A stretch of 11,046 bases of DNA, from positions 1 to 11,046 of the forward strand of contig JAPHRB010000146.1 in NCBI GenBank assembly GCA_026197015.1, written 5' to 3'. The notes under the pieces were generated by a model. That model had not been told where the DNA came from. It saw only the letters and a list, made by a program, of their open reading frames with translations, and made no database searches. Origin of the DNA: Gammaproteobacteria bacterium (GTDB lineage: Bacteria > Pseudomonadota > Gammaproteobacteria > SZUA-229). The position numbers and the translations under genes are program-made. Positions 1-6,214 of the stretch are shown here, piece by piece; the stretch's first letter is position 1; the number at the start of each line of letters is the position of its first letter.

Positions 1-363
1 AAAAAAATTAATGATCAATATGGGCATATTGCAGGTGATCGAGTACTCAAATATATATGTGACTTTTATCGTGATACATTAAGGAAAAGTGATTTTTTAG
101 GCCGATATGGAGGCGAAGAGTTTCTGCTCATCCTCCCTGAAACCAGTCAGGATGTAGCTCTTGAATTAATGAACAACGCCCGAACAAATATGTTAAAACA
201 AAAAACAGTTATTGGGGAAACACCGATTGATGTGACTGTATCAGCCGGTGTTTCTGAAGTTAGACCTGAAGATAAAAATGCATGGCAGGCTGTGGAACGT
301 GCTGATGAAGCTTTATATAAGGCAAAAGCATCAGGCCGTGATCGGGTGAAAAAATATATATAA
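1..363 (+). CDS. Diguanylate cyclase, GGDEF domain (C-terminal part; 5' end outside window)
   Basis: This is the last 120 residues of a GGDEF protein, open from base 1 to a TAA at 361-363. It would make cyclic di-GMP from two GTP. The visible part begins just after the usual D-I-D-H-F metal-binding strand, at KKINDQYGHIAGD, the conserved helix that follows it. The active-site signature is GGEEF at visible residues 37-41 (bases 109-123), the catalytically competent variant. Exactly five residues upstream is R28-K-S-D31, the RxxD inhibitory I-site, so product feedback inhibition is probably retained. The end has the usual SAGVSE strand and the ADEALYKAKASGRDRV helix. Any N-terminal sensor domain lies off the window. 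The EAL-HDOD gene follows 65 bp downstream on the same strand. Domain identity is certain; the input signal is unknown. Confidence 0.95.
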   Translation, partial: KKINDQYGHIAGDRVLKYICDFYRDTLRKSDFLGRYGGEEFLLILPETSQDVALELMNNARTNMLKQKTVIGETPIDVTVSAGVSEVRPEDKNAWQAVERADEALYKAKASGRDRVKKYI

Positions 364-428
364 TTCTATTTTTCTGTGCTGTTAATCAAATGTAATAAAG
401 CCAGAAAATAATCCAGGAAAAAAGCTTC

Positions 429-1634
429 ATGTCAGATGTGTATGTAGGTCGTCAACCCATTTATAATAAAGGCCTTGGGGTTTATGGTTATGAGTTGCTT
501 TTTAGAGCGGGAGAAGAAAATGCAGCCGCCATGGGTGAGTTAACTGCTGATGGTGCAACATCAACAACTATTATTAATAGCTTTCTGGAGATTGGCTTAG
601 ATAAACTTGTAGGAACAAGACAGGCGTTTATTAATTTAACAGAACAGTTTCTGCTTGACGAAAATGCTTTGCCAATTTCACCTCAGCAGGTGGTGCTGGA
701 AATTCTCGAAGATATTCCTATAACCGCTAAGTTGATTAAGGCGGTAGAGCGCTTAAAAGCAGCGGGTTTTACGATTGCCCTGGATGATTACATTTTTAAC
801 CCCTCACACAAACCTATTGTCTCTCTGGTTGATATTATTAAAATTGATATTATGCAGTTAAATCAGAAAGAATTAATAACACATGTGAAGATTTTAAAAA
901 AATATGATGCACTTTTACTCGCTGAAAAAGTTGAAACGATGGAAGAGTTTGAGTTTTGCCGTGAGCTGGGTTTTGATTACTTTCAGGGGTATTTTTTAAG
1001 TCGACCGCGAATTATTAAAAGTAAAAAAATGCCAAGTAATAAACTGGCAGTGCTTAATTTGCTCTCAGTATTGAATAATGCGAAAGCGGAAGTGGAAGAT
1101 TTAGAAGAAGCTATTAGTTTTGATGTATCAATGAGTTATAAAATGCTTAAGTTAATTAACTCACCCTTTTTCGGATTTAGAAATAAAGTAGATTCAATTA
1201 AACATGCTATTGTTATTTTAGGTAGAAACCAGTTACGTAGCTGGGCATCAATGATTGCCATGTCTAAATTAGATGACAGGCCATCAGAGATGATACATAT
1301 TGCAATGACTCGGGGAAAGATGTGTGAGTTACTAGCAGAACAGGCCAATTTAGGCTCAGTTGAAACTTATTTCACCGCAGGCATGTTCTCTGCTCTTGAT
1401 ATATTAATGGAACGAAAAATTAGTAGTTTGATTGAACCCTTGCCACTGAGTAATGATGTGGTGGTCGCCTTATTGAAACGAGAAGGCAAAATGGGAGAAG
1501 CTATAAACTGCGCTCTAGCTTATGAAATGTCTAAACCCGAAACTGCGCAGTTTGCTGATCTTAGTTCTAATGATATGTTTGTAGCGCATATAGAAGCGAT
1601 TACCTGGGCTAATATGGTTGTGGATACCTTATAG
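429..1634 (+). CDS. EAL-HDOD (YuxH-type) signalling protein
   Basis: This 401-residue protein has an N-terminal EAL-like domain (about 1-195) and a C-terminal HDOD domain (about 196-401), the YuxH/COG3434 architecture. EAL domains hydrolyse cyclic di-GMP; HDOD domains are signalling modules related to HD phosphohydrolases but without the HD catalytic set. The EAL motif reads E22-L-L within GYELLFR. Likely metal or substrate residues are N69, E91, D119-D120, K138, E166/E169 and Q186 (QGY). The canonical DDFGxG loop is replaced by DDYIFN, so catalysis is doubtful and the domain may only bind ligand. ATG at 429 is supported by AGGA at 415-418 and by the family-typical VYVGRQPIY start. It lies downstream of the GGDEF gene and could be cotranscribed with it. 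Its TAG is 1 bp from the convergent hpnC stop. Confidence 0.93.
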   Translation: MSDVYVGRQPIYNKGLGVYGYELLFRAGEENAAAMGELTADGATSTTIINSFLEIGLDKLVGTRQAFINLTEQFLLDENALPISPQQVVLEILEDIPITAKLIKAVERLKAAGFTIALDDYIFNPSHKPIVSLVDIIKIDIMQLNQKELITHVKILKKYDALLLAEKVETMEEFEFCRELGFDYFQGYFLSRPRIIKSKKMPSNKLAVLNLLSVLNNAKAEVEDLEEAISFDVSMSYKMLKLINSPFFGFRNKVDSIKHAIVILGRNQLRSWASMIAMSKLDDRPSEMIHIAMTRGKMCELLAEQANLGSVETYFTAGMFSALDILMERKISSLIEPLPLSNDVVVALLKREGKMGEAINCALAYEMSKPETAQFADLSSNDMFVAHIEAITWANMVVDTL

Positions 1635-1635
1635 G

Positions 1636-2484
1636 TTACTTAGCCCTTAAAGCCTTCCAGAAAATCCACAGCCAGTCGCTAAACTTTAAACGAGGGCGAC
1701 TGAATAAATCATCAGTTTCTTTATCGAGTTTTAATAAAATATTAGATGCTGCAGCAATAATCATTCGAATTTCAAAACCAAATCGGCCTTTTAGAGATTT
1801 ACCTAATGGCGCACCTCCCTGCAATAACTTATGTGCCCGTTCATATTGTTTGCGCATCAATAGAATCATCGGCCCATCAGTGCGGCGACTGTTAAAGTAA
1901 GTTTCATTTACAAATGAAGCACGTATTTCATCCTGAGGGATATAAATGCGACCCAGTTCAGCATAGTCCTGTGCCATGTCCTGATAAAAATTAATTAATT
2001 GAAGGGAGCTGCATATAGCATCAGACTGCCCCAGGCTTATACGATCTGTCTGGCCGTATAAATGTAACATTAAACGCCCTACCGGGTTAGCAGAGCGACG
2101 ACAGTACTGCATGAGTTCGCCAAAATCGGCGTAGCGTTTTTTTGTAATATCCTGTTTAAAGGCATCAATTAAATCCAGGAATAACTCTTTGGGTAAAGAA
2201 AACCGTTTCACAGTATCTGCTAGTGCAATGAGAACAGGGTCAGAGCTGTCAACATCAGCATAAAGGTCATTTATTTGCTGGTTTAGCTGTTCCAGCTCAG
2301 ACAGTCTTTGCTCGTCTGTTAAGTCGCCTTCATCGGCAAAGTCATCGGCCCGGCGCGCAAAGGCATAAATAGCGGCTGTTGGCAGACGCATTCGACGGGG
2401 TAATATCCATGAGGCCACCGGAAAATTTTCATAATGATTTTTTGAAATATTAAGGCAGTGTTTATAGGCTTGTTTAGTGTTCAT
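1636..2484 (-). CDS. hpnC: Squalene/phytoene synthase family, HpnC-type hydroxysqualene synthase
   Basis: This 282-residue all-alpha prenyl synthase belongs to the squalene/phytoene synthase family. The N-terminal HYENFPVASWILPRR and IYAFARRADDFADEGD are typical of HpnC. In hopanoid-type squalene synthesis, HpnC converts presqualene diphosphate (made by HpnD) to hydroxysqualene, which HpnE reduces to squalene. The two Asp-rich Mg-diphosphate motifs are present: D47-D-F-A-D51 and Q168-D-M-A-Q-D173, the latter followed by GRIYIPQDE. The conserved YCRRSANPVGR lies at 127-137. Length fits the family. No hpnD, hpnE or shc gene is in the window, so the partner enzymes must be elsewhere or absent. 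ATG at 2484 has no clear Shine-Dalgarno sequence. It is divergent from mnmC (59 bp) and convergent with the EAL-HDOD gene. A phytoene synthase role is less likely, since no carotenoid genes are nearby. Confidence 0.85.
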   Translation of the reverse strand: MNTKQAYKHCLNISKNHYENFPVASWILPRRMRLPTAAIYAFARRADDFADEGDLTDEQRLSELEQLNQQINDLYADVDSSDPVLIALADTVKRFSLPKELFLDLIDAFKQDITKKRYADFGELMQYCRRSANPVGRLMLHLYGQTDRISLGQSDAICSSLQLINFYQDMAQDYAELGRIYIPQDEIRASFVNETYFNSRRTDGPMILLMRKQYERAHKLLQGGAPLGKSLKGRFGFEIRMIIAAASNILLKLDKETDDLFSRPRLKFSDWLWIFWKALRAK

Positions 2485-2529
2485 ATATTCAGGGTATCAA
2501 AACAATGCTAACTGGAGCTGAGTCAGGAT

Positions 2530-2557
2530 AGTATAATCTACACATGAAGTATGCAAA
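2530..2557 (-). promoter_or_regulatory. Candidate hpnC promoter in the hpnC/mnmC divergent region
   Basis: On the minus strand a TATACT -10-like hexamer (2530-2535) lies 16 bp from TTTGCA (2552-2557), a 4/6 match to the -35 consensus. Transcription would start near 2523, about 40 bases before the hpnC ATG. The -35 falls inside the first codons of mnmC, so the two genes' control regions overlap. This is called by eye only. Confidence 0.4.
2532..2537 (+). promoter_or_regulatory. Perfect TATAAT -10 box directly before mnmC
   Basis: A consensus TATAAT ends 6 bp before the ATG of mnmC, placing a predicted transcription start at or next to the A of the ATG. No convincing -35 hexamer and no extended -10 TG are seen. 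The only purine-rich Shine-Dalgarno candidate, AGGA at 2525-2528, is 15 bases from the ATG and would lie upstream of the transcript. The mRNA may therefore be leaderless. It overlaps the minus-strand -10 of hpnC. Confidence 0.45.
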
Positions 2558-4490
2558 CCTTGAATGGCGTGATGGCCAGCCTTATAACCCTGAATTCGAT
2601 GATGTCTATTTTTCTATTGATAACGGTATAGAAGAAACTGAGCATGTTTTTATACATCATAATCAGTTGCAGGCGCGTTTTACTGAAAATAAAAAGCCTT
2701 CGTTTGTGATAACAGAAACGGGGTTTGGTTCGGGGCTTAATTTCTTAATAACCGTTAAACACTGGCTCGAACTCAGTGAAGCACAGCAAACACTGACGTT
2801 CTATTCAGTTGAAAATTCGCCTTTTTCACTTCAGGACATAATTATCGCGCAAGAATCATGGCCTGAACTGAGTTACATAGCTGAGCAGCTGCAGCAGCAA
2901 TATAATGTTGCGAGTCACGGTTTTCATTTGTTTGATTTATTTGCAGGGCGTGTAAAACTGGTGTTAATGATTGGCGATGTGCAGGATATGTTGCCACAAA
3001 TGCAGGTCAGAGTTGATGCCTGGTTTCTAGACGGTTTCGCGCCAGGTTGTAACCCTGATATGTGGAGCGATAGTGTTTTTTCGCATATTAAACGTTTAAG
3101 TCAGAAAGACACTACAATAAGCACTTATACCGCAGCTGGTTTTGTAAAACGGGCCCTGATAGCACAAGGTTTTGATGTAAAAAAGGTGAGTGGCACCGGT
3201 AACAAACGCCATATGTTAACTGCAAGGTTAAACCATGAAGATGCATTGGTGCAAACAGTAAGCCAGCCGTGGTTTGAGCCCTTGCCACATAAGATAACAG
3301 AAAAAAAAGTGACAATTATAGGCGGCGGTTTAGCAGGGATTTGCAGCGCATGGGCATTGGTTAAACGGGGTTTTCAAGTTGAAATAATTGAAAAGGCAGC
3401 TGAATATGCTACAAAGGCTTCGGGAAACCCTGCTGGTATGTTGATGCCTCGTTTAAGCCTGGAAGACTCTGCGGATGCGGAGTTTTCTACTTCGGCCTAT
3501 TTATATGCATTACGTAGTTTGCAAATAATAGACCCAGAACAAAAAAACTGGCAACAAACAGGTGGTATGCAACTGGCTAGTAGTGAGCGAATTAAAAAAC
3601 AGATAACTGACTACCCTGAAGATGTTTCACTAGTTAAGGCTATGGATGCAAAAGAGGCAAGTGAGCTCAGTGGTCTGTTAATTAACAAAACCGTTCATTA
3701 TTTTCCACAGGCTGCCTGTGTTTACCCTAAAAAATTGTTAAGTTATATGATTAACGAAATGGGAGAGGCGTTGAGTTTTACCTATAATACTCATGTGGAT
3801 TCAATCGTTTATGAAAATCAGCAGTGGCAATTACTTGGTAATGATGAAATAGTACATAAGACGTCCTGTCTTATATTAGCTAATGCCTGGAACGTTAAAC
3901 AGTTTTCTCAACTCAAACATCTTGAACTTAGACCTGCCCGTGGTCAATTAAGTTATTATAAAGCTAACCAGCAAAGTATTAAGTTGAAAGTGCCTCTATC
4001 ATTTGAGGCCTACCTTATGCCGGAAAATAACGGCTTACATGTTTCTGGTGCGAGCTTTGAGCTAAATGACGAAACTACTCAATTAAGAGAGTCAGAATTT
4101 CAGGATAATTTGCAAAGTATCAAACACGAGTTTGATGACCTGTTTGATAAAGAGGATATAAGCGGTGGCAGGGCCTCAGTGCGTGCGGTGACAGCGGATA
4201 GACTGCCAATCGTAGGGCATGTTATTGATTTTAATAAAGCGCTTAATGATTATGCTGACCTGTATAAAGGAAAAATGCCCTCCAGCTATCCACGAGCTGA
4301 AATGTTACCAGGTTTATTCGTAAATACAGGTTATGGCGCGAGAGGATTTAGTAGTGCATTTTTGTGTTCTGAGTTATTAGCGACGAAGATATGTGATGAG
4401 CCCTTGCCTGTATCAAGCAGGGTGCGATATGCTCTGGATTCATCAAGGTTTTTAATTCGTTCTGTTAGAAAAAAAAGAACTAATATTTAA
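2544..4490 (+). CDS. mnmC: Bifunctional tRNA mnm5s2U34 biosynthesis protein MnmC
   Basis: This 648-residue protein (E. coli MnmC is 668) carries both activities of the family. The C-terminal FAD-dependent oxidase (MnmC1) removes the carboxymethyl group from cmnm5(s2)U34. The N-terminal SAM-dependent methyltransferase (MnmD/MnmC2) then methylates nm5(s2)U34 to mnm5(s2)U34 in the wobble position of tRNAs reading split-box purine codons. The N-terminus shows FDDVYFS and NGIEETEHVF, the SAM-binding ETGFGSGLN (58-66) and the catalytic-region DGFAPGCNPDMW (163-174). The FAD domain begins with VTIIGGGLAG (GGGLAG at 260-265). It ends with the FAD-contacting NTGYGARGFSSA. ATG 2544 is chosen because the residues after it align with the known N-terminus (ANLEW, FDDVYFS). 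No domain is missing. Its neighbours are unrelated to tRNA modification. Cytoplasmic. Confidence 0.96.
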   Translation: MKYANLEWRDGQPYNPEFDDVYFSIDNGIEETEHVFIHHNQLQARFTENKKPSFVITETGFGSGLNFLITVKHWLELSEAQQTLTFYSVENSPFSLQDIIIAQESWPELSYIAEQLQQQYNVASHGFHLFDLFAGRVKLVLMIGDVQDMLPQMQVRVDAWFLDGFAPGCNPDMWSDSVFSHIKRLSQKDTTISTYTAAGFVKRALIAQGFDVKKVSGTGNKRHMLTARLNHEDALVQTVSQPWFEPLPHKITEKKVTIIGGGLAGICSAWALVKRGFQVEIIEKAAEYATKASGNPAGMLMPRLSLEDSADAEFSTSAYLYALRSLQIIDPEQKNWQQTGGMQLASSERIKKQITDYPEDVSLVKAMDAKEASELSGLLINKTVHYFPQAACVYPKKLLSYMINEMGEALSFTYNTHVDSIVYENQQWQLLGNDEIVHKTSCLILANAWNVKQFSQLKHLELRPARGQLSYYKANQQSIKLKVPLSFEAYLMPENNGLHVSGASFELNDETTQLRESEFQDNLQSIKHEFDDLFDKEDISGGRASVRAVTADRLPIVGHVIDFNKALNDYADLYKGKMPSSYPRAEMLPGLFVNTGYGARGFSSAFLCSELLATKICDEPLPVSSRVRYALDSSRFLIRSVRKKRTNI

Positions 4491-4558
4491 ATTTGTTATT
4501 CTGATGCCGAGTTCAGTCAGGATGTAAGTGATTTTAACGTAATACAATAACCTCGGTT

Positions 4559-4573
4559 TATGATGAAATCATA
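4559..4573. repeat. Small inverted repeat between mnmC and the pentapeptide gene
   Basis: A 6-bp perfect inverted repeat (TATGAT-gaa-ATCATA) lies in the 123-bp space between mnmC and the pentapeptide-repeat gene. It has no T-run and is too weak to call a terminator. It is 41 bp before the downstream ATG and could be an operator or chance. Nothing else is recognised in this spacer except AGGG at 4600-4603, the likely ribosome-binding site of the next gene. Confidence 0.3.
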
Positions 4574-4613
4574 GGGTAATGGCAAAGTATTTAAAAAGCA
4601 GGGTATTTTAGTA

Positions 4614-5354
4614 ATGCAATATTATTTAGTGTTTATTTCTCTAATGGTTTTATCTTTTACATTACATGCATCATGTAAAGATGAGGCCAGAGCTGGTGTC
4701 AACTGGACAGGCTGTGATAAAAGTGATCTGGATTTAACGGGTGTTGATTTGCAAGGTGCTATTTTAAGACGTGTAAATTTTACTAACACTAATCTGTCGA
4801 ATGCGCGTTTACAGGGTGCTGATTTTAGTTTTTCAGTATTGGAGAATACAAAATTTCAAAAGTCACGTATGGAAAAAACAAAACTCAATAATGCTAAAAT
4901 TACTCAGGCTGACTTTTCATTAACGATACTTGATTCTGCACGATTTAGTCGTGCACAGATAGATAAAACAACTTTTAAAGAAAGCAAACTGAGTAAAACC
5001 GATTTTTATGATGCGAAAGTAACCGAGAGTGATTTCCAGGGTGCGCAGATAGATGTGGCAAATTTTAGCAGGGCCAAACTTATACGTGCTGATTTTAAAA
5101 AAACAATGGGTGAAAAAGTGGACTTTAATCAGGCCGATCTGGAAGGTGCTAACTTTACAGGTGCCGTTTTAACTTCAGCAAATTTTGTAAAGGCAAATTT
5201 GTTAAATGCAATATTTGATAATGCAGATCTAAGTGCCGCCTCAATTCAGGGCGCAGTCATAGACGGAGCCAGTTTTAATAAAACTAAACTGAGTAGCACG
5301 ATTTGGGTCAAATATCAGCGCTGTCGCAATGGTTCTATTACTGTTTGTGAATAA
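4614..5354 (+). CDS. Exported pentapeptide-repeat protein
   Basis: This 246-residue protein has an N-terminal signal peptide (hydrophobic 4-17, likely cleavage after HA at 19). The lipobox fit before C21 is poor because His is at -3, so a soluble periplasmic or secreted protein is more likely than a lipoprotein. From about residue 37 to 231 it consists of 39 consecutive A(D/N)LXX-type pentapeptides in unbroken register, which should fold as a right-handed quadrilateral beta-helix of nearly ten coils. The only defective repeat is KKTMG (162-166). Central residues alternate Phe and aliphatic. Cys pairs flank the helix: C21/C34 before it and C237/C245 after it. Function is unknown: related proteins act as DNA mimics or scaffolds, but the export signal argues against a DNA-gyrase role. 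The gene stands alone, with AGGG at 4600-4603 before ATG 4614, and converges on the DUF1499 gene 4 bp away. Confidence 0.9.
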   Translation: MQYYLVFISLMVLSFTLHASCKDEARAGVNWTGCDKSDLDLTGVDLQGAILRRVNFTNTNLSNARLQGADFSFSVLENTKFQKSRMEKTKLNNAKITQADFSLTILDSARFSRAQIDKTTFKESKLSKTDFYDAKVTESDFQGAQIDVANFSRAKLIRADFKKTMGEKVDFNQADLEGANFTGAVLTSANFVKANLLNAIFDNADLSAASIQGAVIDGASFNKTKLSSTIWVKYQRCRNGSITVCE

Positions 5355-5358
5355 TTTT

Positions 5359-5811
5359 TTATAAAAGTGATTTTAATGTCGCTTTAAAGGTTTCAATGCG
5401 TTTTAAATTAACCCCCATATCACTGTGACCTACACGAGAAGCTGAGCGAATATGGATGAGCTTGCCTTCAGTGTCGATACGTAATTCAAAGTCATCAACA
5501 TATCTAAATATACTGGAAGTATAAGTTGCAGCAATATAGTTTTCTTCATTATTGGAAATAATCCCGCCAGTTGACTGAATGGCTTCAATTATTTTTTGTA
5601 GATTAAGCTCGTTATACTCTATTGCGTTGATGTAGTGCGATTTGTGGTTCGGGTATTCAGTGCATATGCAATTGGGTTTATCAGAGCAGGGTGTCAAACG
5701 TGAATCGACAAGGCCGGGAGCTGAAGCGGAATGTGATTTGAAACCCAGATAAAAGAAATAGGCTAAACCCGTGATGAGGAGTATTAAAATAATAATTGAT
5801 AATATTTTCAT
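5359..5811 (-). CDS. DUF1499 family membrane-anchored protein
   Basis: This 150-residue protein starts with one hydrophobic helix (about 4-23), an uncleaved anchor or signal. It then has the DUF1499 core: LTPCSDKPNCIC at 39-50, FRYVDDFELRID at 102-113 and IHIRSASRVGHSDMGVN at 119-135. These three blocks are diagnostic of the family, whose biochemical function is unknown. Three cysteines (C42, C48, C50) sit in the first block, on the predicted periplasmic side. ATG at 5811 has no clear ribosome-binding site. Upstream is the 403-bp gene-free region with a palindrome centred about 80 bp from the start. The gene is monocistronic and convergent with the pentapeptide gene. Confidence 0.88.
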   Translation of the reverse strand: MKILSIIILILLITGLAYFFYLGFKSHSASAPGLVDSRLTPCSDKPNCICTEYPNHKSHYINAIEYNELNLQKIIEAIQSTGGIISNNEENYIAATYTSSIFRYVDDFELRIDTEGKLIHIRSASRVGHSDMGVNLKRIETFKATLKSLL

Positions 5812-6214
5812 TGGGTTTATATGACCTTTGCTGAAATAAAGTCTAAAATTAATAACTGATATTATATTCAGGTATTATAAGCACTAACCCCGGTTGATGC
5901 TTATAATTAGTTCGATTTATTTACAAACTGCATCAATAGCACTAAATCTGGCCTTCTATGTGTTGTGTATTGTCTGCAGCTAATGAAGTGTTACGTAGCG
6001 TTGTTCCTCTCCTGACAGTGAAGTTTGCACCTTGTCACATAACCCTTTTATCAGATCGTTCCCGTAATGCCTGTTCTGACCTCATGATATGGATTAACGC
6101 GTGACTGTTTGTGAGTTAATTCTGTGTGTAATAGTTTGCCTGAATTATGCACTGTTTATTAAGCAATTTATGTTGCCTATTTGAAGATGTTTATACATAT
6201 TGAATATACCAAAA
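5812..6214. other. 403-bp gene-free region between DUF1499 and TonB receptor genes
   Basis: No open frame with coding character is present on either strand, and no tRNA or recognised RNA is seen. Because both flanking genes are on the minus strand, it holds the 3' end of the receptor transcript and the promoter of the DUF1499 gene. Its clearest content is the palindrome at 5874-5907. AGCACTAA occurs twice (5880-5887 and 5938-5945), and TTGATGC (5894-5900) is the complement of GCATCAA (5930-5936), so alternative pairings are possible. From about 5950 to 6190 I see nothing identifiable; it could be decayed sequence. Confidence 0.6.
5874..5907. repeat. 34-bp imperfect palindrome
   Basis: Perfect 10-bp outer arms ATTATAAGCA (5874-5883) and TGCTTATAAT (5898-5907) enclose a 2x2 mismatch and a second nested AACC/GGTT inverted repeat (5886-5889, 5892-5895). 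There is no T-run on either side, so it is a poor intrinsic terminator. It lies 63-96 bp upstream of the DUF1499 start. The outer arm contains TATAAT on the minus strand, so it may overlap a promoter or act as an operator for a dimeric regulator. Function is unproven. Confidence 0.6.

Noticed and set aside
1636..2484. Phytoene synthase (crtB) reading of the prenyl synthase
   Set aside because: The HYENFPVASWILPRR and ADDFADEGD blocks fit HpnC better and there are no carotenoid genes nearby.
5874..5907. Intrinsic terminator of the TonB receptor transcript
   Set aside because: No T-run follows on the minus strand, and it lies more than 300 bp beyond the stop codon.
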